DNA of 5,135 nucleotides from an uncultured Veillonella sp. GTDB lineage: Bacteria > Bacillota > Negativicutes > Veillonellales > Veillonellaceae. Positions 1 to 5,135 of the stretch are shown here, piece by piece; the stretch's first letter is position 1, and each line of letters starts with the position of its first letter. The notes under the pieces were generated by a model, which saw only the letters and a list, made by a program, of their open reading frames with translations, made no database searches and had not been told where the DNA came from. The position numbers were made by a program, and so were the translations under genes. Location of the stretch: contig CAAFUD010000102.1 of assembly GCA_900766125.1 (NCBI GenBank), positions 1 through 5,135 of the forward strand, read 5' to 3'.

Positions 1-1408
1 AGTGGTAACTCATAAAGATGAGTATACCCATAACACCGGCACTGACCACGTTTTTCCAAAGTAGAGAAATATCGAGGAAGTAGCCTGTGTATTTTTTGAT
101 GTAAATCAGGTTGAGTAACGCTGCAAAGCCAATATCAGCAACGGTTGCCCACGCAGCACCACCGATACCAAGCCATGGGATAGCCGTTAATGTCCAGTTA
201 AGGATGACCTTGATAACTAGGGCAATACCCATATTAATTACAGGAATACGCGGTTTGTTAAGACCTTGTAAGATACCTGTTGTTACTTGGTGTACACCAA
301 GGAAGAAGATAGAGAACGCTGTAATTTGTGTTGCTAATTCTGCCTTAGGTGCATTATAAATCAAGGTAACTGTTGGGGCAGCTAAGACATATAATAGTAC
401 CGTAAATGGTACAGTAGCCATAAATGTCAATCTCATGGAGCCAGAGGTACGTTCATAAATACCTTGATGATCGCGTTTTGCAAAGGCATGAGAGATAGCT
501 GGTACAATGCTTGTTGCAAGGGCCGCTGTAATAATGGTAGCCAAGTTGATGAGCGGCACTGCCATACCTGTAAGATAACCGAACAGTTCTGTTACTTCAT
601 TCATCGGGAAACCAGCATCTAAGAGTCGACGTGGTACGATGAGCAAATCGAGGTTAGCTGTTAATGGCAACATGATACTTGCTAAGGAAATTGGAATAGA
701 CAATGTTATGAGTCGTGACAAAATTTCTTTAGCTGATTCACGAGGACCATCATAGCTTTCACCAGTACTACTTGCCTTAGGCAATTTATAGTAGTAGTAC
801 AAGAGGACTAGGAAGGCACCAAAGGCACCTACGCCAGCACCTAAGCTAGCACCGCCTGCAGCAGCTGGTAAACCGTAAGGCAACAAAATAGCTGCGGCAC
901 CGAGCATGACGATAACACGTAACAGTTGCTCTACGATTTGGCTGACTGCCGTTGGCGTCATCATTTCATAGCCTTGGATATACCCGCGGAAGCAGGAAAT
1001 CCACGTTACAAAGAATACTGCCGGAGCGAGCGCGATGATAGAGTAGTAGGCACGGCTTTCAGCAATGAGTCCACTAGAGATTAGCCAATCTGCACCAAAG
1101 TACATGGCGAGGCTGGCGATAAAGCCTGTAATGGTTAACATTGTAAAAGATATATTGAATACTCTCTTAGCACCACCAAAGTCGTGTAAGGCTAATCGTT
1201 CTGCCGTCAAAATAGAGATGGCAATCGGCACACCTGCGCTCGAAATTTGTAATAGTAACAAATAGATAGGAAAGGCCATCTGGTAGATACCGATGCCTTC
1301 ACCACCCAAGATGCGGGATAGAAGAATCCAGTTAATACTACCGATGGCTTTCACTACGAAACCGGCAATGGTTAAAATTAAGGTTCCTTTTAAAAATCCA
1401 CTAGCCAT
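1..1408 (-). CDS. SpoVB-like polysaccharide/lipid II flippase (MOP superfamily), 3' end missing
   Basis: This is a multi-pass inner-membrane protein of the SpoVB/PST branch of the MOP (MATE/MurJ) exporters, which flip lipid-linked glycans such as peptidoglycan or surface-polysaccharide precursors across the membrane. 469 codons are visible before the window edge. Bacillus SpoVB has about 518 residues, so roughly the last 50 are probably missing. The N-terminus closely resembles SpoVB: a first helix FLKGTLILTIAGFVVKAIG (5-23), then SRILGGEGIGIYQMAFP (31-47) and GVPIAIS (59-65). Further family marks are FRGYIQGYEMMTPTAVSQ (140-157) and ILQGLNKPRIPV (379-390). The remainder is a series of hydrophobic helices with short polar loops. 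The ATG lies 3 bases after the fba stop and has no clear Shine-Dalgarno site, so translation probably depends on coupling to fba. The start is supported by the N-terminal match. The name reflects the family only; the substrate cannot be read from sequence, and lipid II, O-antigen-like units or another glycan are all possible. Confidence 0.9.
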   Translation of the reverse strand, partial: MASGFLKGTLILTIAGFVVKAIGSINWILLSRILGGEGIGIYQMAFPIYLLLLQISSAGVPIAISILTAERLALHDFGGAKRVFNISFTMLTITGFIASLAMYFGADWLISSGLIAESRAYYSIIALAPAVFFVTWISCFRGYIQGYEMMTPTAVSQIVEQLLRVIVMLGAAAILLPYGLPAAAGGASLGAGVGAFGAFLVLLYYYYKLPKASSTGESYDGPRESAKEILSRLITLSIPISLASIMLPLTANLDLLIVPRRLLDAGFPMNEVTELFGYLTGMAVPLINLATIITAALATSIVPAISHAFAKRDHQGIYERTSGSMRLTFMATVPFTVLLYVLAAPTVTLIYNAPKAELATQITAFSIFFLGVHQVTTGILQGLNKPRIPVINMGIALVIKVILNWTLTAIPWLGIGGAAWATVADIGFAALLNLIYIKKYTGYFLDISLLWKNVVSAGVMGILIFMSYH

Positions 1409-1411
1409 TGA

Positions 1412-2341
1412 TTATAGTTTGTTGGAAGAACCCAATACATTTTTAATTTTGTGAGCTACCATGCCTTTAATAGCATCACGAGCAGGTCCTAAGTATTTAC
1501 GAGGGTCAAATTCGGATGGATTTTGAGCCAAGTATTCACGTACAGATGCAGTCATAGCAAGACGAAGGTCTGTATCGATGTTGATTTTGCAAACTGCCAT
1601 TTGAGCTGCTTTGCGAAGCATTTCTTCAGGTACGCCTTGTGCACCAGGAATGTTGCCACCAAATTCGTTACATTTTGCTACGAATTCAGGCAATACGGAG
1701 GATGCACCATGCAATACGATAGGGAAGTTAGGCAACAATTCACCAACTTTTTTCAAACGGTCGAAGTCAAGGTAAGGGTCGCCTTTAAATTTATAAGCAC
1801 CGTGGCTAGTACCAATGGCAATTGCTAAGGAGTCTACACCTGTAAGATGTACGAATTCAGCAGCTTGTTCTGGGTCAGTGAAGCGAGCATCTGCATCGGA
1901 TACGTTTACATCATCTTCAACGCCTGCCAAACGGCCTAATTCTGCTTCTACTACAACGCCATGAGCGTGAGCATATTCAACAACTTGTTTAGTAATTTTT
2001 ACGTTTTCATCAAAGTCATGGTGAGATGCGTCGATCATAACGGATGTAAAACCACCATCTACACAGTCTTTACAGATTTCAAAGGAATCGCCGTGATCAA
2101 GGTGAAGAGCGATAGGTAAATTGCTATCTTCAAGAGCTGCTTCTACGAGTTTTACAAGGTAAATATGTTTAGCATATTTACGAGCACCTGCAGATACTTG
2201 CAAGATAAGAGGGGATTGTTCCTCTTTGGCTGCATCTACGATACCTTGTACGATTTCCATGTTGTTTACATTGAAAGCGCCAACAGCATAGCCGCCTTCA
2301 TAGGCTTTTTTGAACATTTCTGTAGTAGTAACTAATGGCAT
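1412..2341 (-). CDS. fba: Class II fructose-1,6-bisphosphate aldolase (zinc-dependent)
   Basis: This cytosolic enzyme reversibly cleaves fructose 1,6-bisphosphate into dihydroxyacetone phosphate and glyceraldehyde 3-phosphate. In lactate-using Negativicutes it would be expected to serve mainly gluconeogenesis. The 309-residue product covers the whole family length. Visible motifs are LHLDHGDSFE (79-88, with catalytic Asp82 and zinc ligand His83), VEAELGRLAGVED (131-143), IAIGTSHGAYK (174-184, zinc ligand His180), VLHGASSVLPEF (209-220, zinc ligand His211) and KINIDTDLRLA (252-262, phosphate/substrate binding). LHGASSV in place of LHGGSG is a common variant, and the segment near 225-245 is usual in clostridial-type enzymes. 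An in-frame ATG 30 bases upstream would add MTGPMAKEDN. I prefer the MPLVTTTEMF start because a strong AAGGAGG lies 5 bases before it and the family begins there. The gene is followed after 3 bases by the flippase gene. Confidence 0.97.
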   Translation of the reverse strand: MPLVTTTEMFKKAYEGGYAVGAFNVNNMEIVQGIVDAAKEEQSPLILQVSAGARKYAKHIYLVKLVEAALEDSNLPIALHLDHGDSFEICKDCVDGGFTSVMIDASHHDFDENVKITKQVVEYAHAHGVVVEAELGRLAGVEDDVNVSDADARFTDPEQAAEFVHLTGVDSLAIAIGTSHGAYKFKGDPYLDFDRLKKVGELLPNFPIVLHGASSVLPEFVAKCNEFGGNIPGAQGVPEEMLRKAAQMAVCKINIDTDLRLAMTASVREYLAQNPSEFDPRKYLGPARDAIKGMVAHKIKNVLGSSNKL

Positions 2342-2346
2342 GTTGT

Positions 2347-2353
2347 CCTCCTT
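2347..2353 (-). promoter_or_regulatory. Strong Shine-Dalgarno site that fixes the fba start
   Basis: On the minus strand this reads AAGGAGG, five bases before the ATG at 2341. The upstream in-frame ATG at 2371 has no comparable site, so this motif decides the start codon and gives a 309-residue aldolase. Confidence 0.9.
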
Positions 2354-2365
2354 GGCCATAGGGCC
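2354..2365 (-). other. Small GC hairpin abutting the fba ribosome binding site
   Basis: The minus strand reads GGCC-CTAT-GGCC, a four-pair all-GC stem with a four-base loop. It ends directly where the Shine-Dalgarno AAGGAGG begins. It may stack next to the ribosome site or slightly modulate its access. A stem this short could also be chance, and no regulator is implied. Confidence 0.35.
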
Positions 2366-2403
2366 TGTCATATCATGTTATTAATACTGTGACTGCTAGT
2401 ATT

Positions 2404-2423
2404 TCTAGCGCATATGAGCTAGA
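2404..2423. repeat. Near-perfect 20-bp palindrome in the fba leader, within a CTAG cluster
   Basis: The plus strand reads TCTAGCGCATATGAGCTAGA. Nine of ten symmetric pairs match, centred on CATATG, with one G/A mismatch pair. Two further CTAG tetramers flank it at 2396-2399 and 2431-2434, giving four CTAG in 39 bases. It lies downstream of the predicted fba promoter and 62 bases before the start codon. It would therefore sit in the transcribed leader, as a hairpin with a six-pair TCTAGC/GCTAGA stem, or act as a DNA operator for a dimeric repressor. Which of these applies cannot be told from sequence. Confidence 0.5.
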
Positions 2424-2465
2424 TAAAAAACTAGTGTTATTGCAATCATATATCAATTCAAGTTA

Positions 2466-2495
2466 AGTATATCAAGAAACACTATAAAGGGCCAA
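2466..2495 (-). promoter_or_regulatory. Predicted sigma-70-type promoter of fba (and the downstream flippase gene)
   Basis: On the minus strand there is a -35 TTGGCC (2490-2495), an 18-base spacer and a -10 TATACT (2466-2471). The -10 is preceded by TGA, making an extended -10 (TGATATACT). Transcription would start near 2459, giving an fba leader of roughly 118 bases. An alternative just downstream pairs TTGATA with TATGAT at a long 19-base spacing. The presence of a promoter here fits fba being expressed independently of the upstream pseudouridine synthase gene. Confidence 0.5.
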
Positions 2496-2549
2496 TATTT
2501 TTTGTATAACTTATGCATAAAATTCGTCAAATTTTATGGCCCATATGGG
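2489..2549. repeat. Cluster of inverted repeats between the pseudouridine synthase gene and fba
   Basis: Three symmetric elements overlap here. A 9-pair perfect hairpin, CATAAAATT (2516-2524) and AATTTTATG (2530-2538), has a 5-base loop. A perfect 10-bp palindrome, CCCATATGGG, lies at 2540-2549. A separated pair is formed by GGGCCA (2489-2494) and TGGCCC (2537-2542). The cluster begins about 45 bases after the pseudouridine synthase stop codon, so it may terminate that transcript. It lacks the GC-rich stem plus T-run of a standard intrinsic terminator in the minus direction. The GGGCCA arm overlaps the predicted fba -35, which also allows an operator role. Confidence 0.45.
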
Positions 2550-2593
2550 TTAATTTTTATGTATTAGTGTTTATTTAGTAAATATTGATTACC

Positions 2594-3493
2594 TTAGTAG
2601 GTCAGTAATGCCTTCATATCCGATGGTATTGGTGCCTGTAGTTCTAACCATTCATCTGTCATGGGATGGTAAAAGCTAACGTGCGATGCATGGAGTGCTT
2701 GACGTCCAATATAATTTAAATGACCACCATATAAATCATCTCCCGCCAAGGGATATCCCAGTTGAGATAGATGGACACGAATTTGATGAGTGCGCCCCGT
2801 ATGTAATAAACATTGCACATGGGTAAAGCATTGCTCAATATTATTCTTTACAATGGTATTACTTTCAATGACAGTTATATCTGTATGAGCAGGTTTACCT
2901 TCATTCGTGCAGCAACGCTCGATAATACTACCTGGTTTACGTCCTATAGGCCACTGTACGCTTATGTGATTAGTAGGTAATTGACCTTCTACAATAGCAT
3001 CGTAGTTTTTATGAAAATGAGTTCGCTTTTTATCAAACGCATGTTGTACTACAGATGTTTTTGCGATGATAACAATGCCAGAGGTATCCTTATCTAATCG
3101 ATGAACAGGATGAAAATCATAATGCTGATTTGTCTCTTGATAGTAATGTAGAACACCATTTGCTAAGGTATGATCTCGTACCGTAGATGTGGGATGCATG
3201 AGTACACCAGCCTCCTTGTTGATAACTAGAATATACTCATCTTCGTAGACAATATCCAGATTCATAGGGCTTAGACTAAATTCTTGCTCTGGTGTCAATT
3301 TCATAACGAGATGATCACCACCATGTACTAGGGTGTTCCACGTAGCAGCATTGCCATTGACTGTTATAATACCGTCATTTCGCAATCGCCGCCTCATACG
3401 TTGGGAAATATGCTGTTGTTTTATAATGTGATTCATAGACTGTGTATGTACATCAGAATCTACAATCAAGTCGATTATGGTTGCTATTTTCAT
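2594..3493 (-). CDS. RluA-family RNA pseudouridine synthase
   Basis: This enzyme converts specific uridines in 23S rRNA, or possibly tRNA, to pseudouridine in the cytosol. The 299-residue protein is of normal family length. Residues 1-66 form an S4-like RNA-binding region (SQRMRRRLRNDGIITVNG at 30-47, then a GGDHLVMKL segment). The catalytic domain starts at IVYEDEYILVINKEAGVLMHP (81-101). The signature HRLDKDTSG spans 131-139 with catalytic Asp134. PIGRKPGS (182-189), EGKPAHT (198-204) and LLHTGRTHQIRVHLSQLGYP (229-248) complete the family pattern, followed by AGDDLYGG. The target base cannot be assigned, so no RluA/C/D name is given. The start at Met1 fits the domain boundary but has no Shine-Dalgarno site; the next Met (residue 20) has none either and would cut into the N-terminal domain. 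It is probably a single-gene unit or is loosely co-transcribed with fba. Confidence 0.93.
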   Translation of the reverse strand: MKIATIIDLIVDSDVHTQSMNHIIKQQHISQRMRRRLRNDGIITVNGNAATWNTLVHGGDHLVMKLTPEQEFSLSPMNLDIVYEDEYILVINKEAGVLMHPTSTVRDHTLANGVLHYYQETNQHYDFHPVHRLDKDTSGIVIIAKTSVVQHAFDKKRTHFHKNYDAIVEGQLPTNHISVQWPIGRKPGSIIERCCTNEGKPAHTDITVIESNTIVKNNIEQCFTHVQCLLHTGRTHQIRVHLSQLGYPLAGDDLYGGHLNYIGRQALHASHVSFYHPMTDEWLELQAPIPSDMKALLTY

Positions 3494-3500
3494 AGCTTTT

Positions 3501-3509
3501 ATTATATCA
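3501..3509 (-). promoter_or_regulatory. Extended -10 promoter element immediately before the pseudouridine synthase gene
   Basis: The minus strand reads TGATATAAT, a perfect extended -10, followed by only seven bases before the ATG at 3493. Transcription would begin at or next to the start codon. No convincing -35 is seen; the best is a weak TCTTCA at 16-base spacing, and extended -10 promoters often tolerate that. The position and the missing Shine-Dalgarno site together suggest a leaderless mRNA. The surrounding DNA is very AT-rich, so a chance match is possible. Confidence 0.45.
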
Positions 3510-3522
3510 AATAAATGATAAA

Positions 3523-3543
3523 TGAAGAATTTTTCATTCTTTG
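3523..3543. repeat. Inverted repeat between the divergent promoters
   Basis: AAGAAT (3525-3530) and ATTCTT (3536-3541) flank a five-base TTTTC spacer, with two further G-T wobble pairs outside if transcribed. It overlaps where a -35 for the leftward gene would lie and ends next to the -35 of the rightward gene. A shared operator is conceivable, but AT-rich DNA produces such repeats readily. Confidence 0.3.
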
Positions 3544-3573
3544 TTGTTTTTTTGAAGGTCTATATAGTATAAT
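3544..3573 (+). promoter_or_regulatory. Predicted promoter of the WG-repeat protein gene
   Basis: There is a -35-like TTGTTT (3544-3549), an 18-base spacer and a consensus -10 TATAAT (3568-3573). Transcription would start near 3580, giving a leader of roughly 87 AT-rich bases before the ATG. Confidence 0.45.
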
Positions 3574-3598
3574 TTATGTTAATAAATTTTATATATTT

Positions 3599-3627
3599 TT
3601 AATATATAGGTTTGGTATAGATATGAT
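3599..3627 (+). promoter_or_regulatory. Alternative downstream promoter of the WG-repeat protein gene
   Basis: TTAATA (3599-3604), a 17-base spacer and TATGAT (3622-3627) form a weaker sigma-70-like pair closer to the gene. It could be a second start site or a by-product of the AT-rich composition. Confidence 0.25.
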
Positions 3628-3654
3628 TGTTTTGTACCTAAGTTTAATTTGTAA

Positions 3655-3663
3655 AAGGAGAGG
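3655..3663 (+). promoter_or_regulatory. Shine-Dalgarno site of the WG-repeat protein gene
   Basis: AAGGAGAGG lies upstream of the ATG at 3667, with the AGGAG core six bases from the start codon. It supports that start, which is also where a signal peptide begins. Confidence 0.85.
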
Positions 3664-3666
3664 TTT

Positions 3667-5135
3667 ATGAATCTTAACAAGAAATCCTTATTAGTCGCTT
3701 GTGTGTTGGCGGCTATGTCTACAAGTGCTTTCGCAGCATCTACTACAACATCTACTACTAGTACAACAGTGATGAATCAAGATACAAAAACATCTAGTAG
3801 TACAAAAGTTACACGTGAACAACATACTTCGACTATATCTACATCTACAACAACTATTACAGAAAAATCTTCAAACCGTTCTAGCAGTACCTCTGTGGGC
3901 GTAGGTGTTGGTATTGGTCGACTTGATACTTTTGTACCTATTTCTGGGGCTGTTAAAGAACCACCAGCAGCTGTTAAAAAAGCTATGAAGGTATTAAAAG
4001 ATGACTCCTTATTACAACAGGGATATTTAGGCCTTGTTAAAGAAAAGGGAAAATGGGGAATCGTAGGTACTAATGGTCAAGTCGTACTTGCGCCAGCCTA
4101 TAAATCTTTAGACGCATCTAGTAAAAAGGATGGTACGTTCTTTGTTGAGGAAGGTAAAAATAAAATTTCTCACATTAAAGGCGATGGTACTGTATTAGAA
4201 TCCGGCAAAGAAGCGCAAGAAGCTTTATATAGCAGCCTTAATGAGAAGAATACGGCTGTTAAAGAGTTAAATGATTTTAATCCTAAAACTGCTAGTCAAA
4301 ACTATCCAAGTGATTCTTATGTAGCTTTCACGGAAAAAGGTAAACTAGGATTTAAAGATGCAAATGGCAATGTAGTGATTCAGCCTCAATTTAAAGCGTT
4401 ATCCGATGTAGAAACTAAATTTAGTGAGGACCGTGCCTTTGTAAAAGCTAATGGCAAAGTGGTTGCTATCGATGGTAAAGGTATTGTATTGTTTAATGCT
4501 CCATCTAATGAAGTATATCCATATAAAAATGGCTTAGCTGAATTCCGCCGTAAGGTTAGTCACTTTGGCCTTGGTGGTATTCTAGGCCTTGTAGGTATGG
4601 GCTACTTATATAATCATGGTGGCGTATATGTTGAAGGGCTTGGTGGCCTTGTTGATGATGGCATGAAACGCGGCTATATTGATCGTAATGGTGCGGTTGT
4701 AATCGATAGCAAAAACGATTATGTATATCCTATGGAAGAACATGGTACTTTGGTTCGTAATGAAGGCAAATTAGGCTTCATGAATCGTCAAGGCCAATAT
4801 GTAATTCAACCTGGCAACTATGAAGCAGGTACTATCGATATGAATAATGTATTGTTGACATTGAAAAACAAAGATACTAATAAATATGGTATTTTTGATA
4901 TGGAAACGGGCAAACAAGAGGTTCCGTTTAAATACGATACCATTGAGTTTGTAGGTGAACATGAAATGTCTGTTACTAACGATACAAATCGTTATGTAGT
5001 AGATATGGCTACTGGTCGCGTTATCTATAAAGGCGATAAATCTATGAACGTAAAAACATTCCTTGGTGATACGTATACATGGGTATATAATAAAGATGGT
5101 AATTATAAGATTCTATCCCTTGATGGTACAGTGAC
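3667..5135 (+). CDS. Exported WG-repeat protein with Ser/Thr-rich linker, 3' end missing
   Basis: The function is unknown. 489 codons are visible and the frame is open at the window edge. Residues 1-23 are a Sec signal peptide (NKK n-region, hydrophobic core, cleavage after AFA23), so the protein acts in the periplasm or envelope. Residues 24-76 are a Ser/Thr-rich low-complexity linker, followed by SVGVGVGIG (76-84) and a Pro/Ala/Lys-containing stretch. From about 119 onward there are degenerate WG (beta-repeat) units, each with a K-x-G-[FIY] core then x-NG-x-VV: KWGIV (129), KLGFK (226), RGYID (335), KLGFM (368), KYGIF (406). Only the first keeps the Trp. The typical preceding motif NGLAEFRRK is at 288-296. 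It is separated from its RGYID partner by a glycine-rich hydrophobic insertion (about 299-334). WG repeats are usually taken as beta-structured binding modules, but the ligand is unknown. The gene stands alone on this strand, with its own promoter and ribosome site. Confidence 0.88.
   Translation, partial: MNLNKKSLLVACVLAAMSTSAFAASTTTSTTSTTVMNQDTKTSSSTKVTREQHTSTISTSTTTITEKSSNRSSSTSVGVGVGIGRLDTFVPISGAVKEPPAAVKKAMKVLKDDSLLQQGYLGLVKEKGKWGIVGTNGQVVLAPAYKSLDASSKKDGTFFVEEGKNKISHIKGDGTVLESGKEAQEALYSSLNEKNTAVKELNDFNPKTASQNYPSDSYVAFTEKGKLGFKDANGNVVIQPQFKALSDVETKFSEDRAFVKANGKVVAIDGKGIVLFNAPSNEVYPYKNGLAEFRRKVSHFGLGGILGLVGMGYLYNHGGVYVEGLGGLVDDGMKRGYIDRNGAVVIDSKNDYVYPMEEHGTLVRNEGKLGFMNRQGQYVIQPGNYEAGTIDMNNVLLTLKNKDTNKYGIFDMETGKQEVPFKYDTIEFVGEHEMSVTNDTNRYVVDMATGRVIYKGDKSMNVKTFLGDTYTWVYNKDGNYKILSLDGTV

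Noticed and set aside
111..359. Open frame of 82 codons on the plus strand
   Set aside because: It lies antisense within the flippase gene, has no ribosome site, and its protein has no recognisable family pattern. It is a shadow of the real gene.
1065..1265. Open frame of 66 codons on the plus strand
   Set aside because: It is antisense to the flippase N-terminal half, where the opposite strand encodes a clear SpoVB-type sequence.
1523..1828. Open frame of 101 codons on the plus strand
   Set aside because: It is antisense to the conserved C-terminal half of the aldolase, and its Cys/Phe-rich product is typical of a complement-strand artefact.
2272..2285. TGAAAGCGCCAACA, which matches a CcpA cre consensus at all but one defined position
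   Set aside because: It encodes conserved aldolase residues (VGAFN region), so the match is explained by coding constraint. CcpA control in this lineage is not established from the window.
2342..2371. Longer aldolase start adding MTGPMAKEDN
   Set aside because: The added segment consists of the Shine-Dalgarno site and the small hairpin before the MPLV start, and the aldolase family begins at MPLV.
3523..3551. Hairpin followed by a T-rich run on the plus strand, resembling an intrinsic terminator
   Set aside because: The stem is short and AT-rich with wobble pairs, and no plus-strand gene lies upstream for it to terminate.
3691..3702. Possible lipobox (LVAC, Cys12) in the WG-repeat protein
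   Set aside because: The hydrophobic stretch before Cys12 is only a few residues, too short for a lipoprotein signal. The later AFA cleavage site after residue 23 fits signal peptidase I better.
4771..4962. Open frame of 63 codons on the minus strand
   Set aside because: It is antisense to the WG-repeat protein, whose repeats continue through this stretch, and there is no ribosome site.

Overview
The window looks like chromosomal DNA from a Negativicutes bacterium, most likely Veillonella or a close relative. The basis is moderately AT-rich sequence with Gram-positive-type strong Shine-Dalgarno sites, a clostridial-style class II aldolase, a SpoVB-type flippase, and an exported WG-repeat protein of the kind seen in these diderm Firmicutes. 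The genus call is inferred from protein resemblance recalled from memory; no database search was possible.

Layout. Three genes lie on the minus strand, transcribed from right to left: an RluA-family pseudouridine synthase (2594-3493), class II fructose-1,6-bisphosphate aldolase fba (1412-2341), and a SpoVB/MATE-type polysaccharide or lipid II flippase (1-1408) that runs off the left edge. The aldolase and flippase are separated by only 3 bases and are probably co-transcribed and translationally coupled. Between the pseudouridine synthase and fba lies a 252-base gap (2342-2593). It holds a likely fba promoter, a long fba leader with a near-perfect palindrome in a cluster of CTAG tetramers, a small GC hairpin next to the fba ribosome binding site, and a second group of inverted repeats.

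On the plus strand, divergent from the pseudouridine synthase, is a secreted WG-repeat protein (3667 to the right edge, incomplete). It has a signal peptide, a Ser/Thr-rich linker and degenerate WG repeats, one of them split by a glycine-rich hydrophobic insertion. The 173-base divergent region (3494-3666) carries candidate promoters for both genes. The pseudouridine synthase promoter lies so close to its start codon that the mRNA may be leaderless.

The genes do not form one obvious pathway: RNA modification, central carbon metabolism (gluconeogenesis or glycolysis), envelope precursor export, and an envelope or periplasmic protein of unknown function. I see no mobile element, CRISPR array, tRNA or rRNA. 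Nothing here is clearly a new multi-gene system. The most unusual items are the split WG-repeat protein, the fba leader architecture and the possible leaderless mRNA. No stretch longer than 300 bases lacks a gene.
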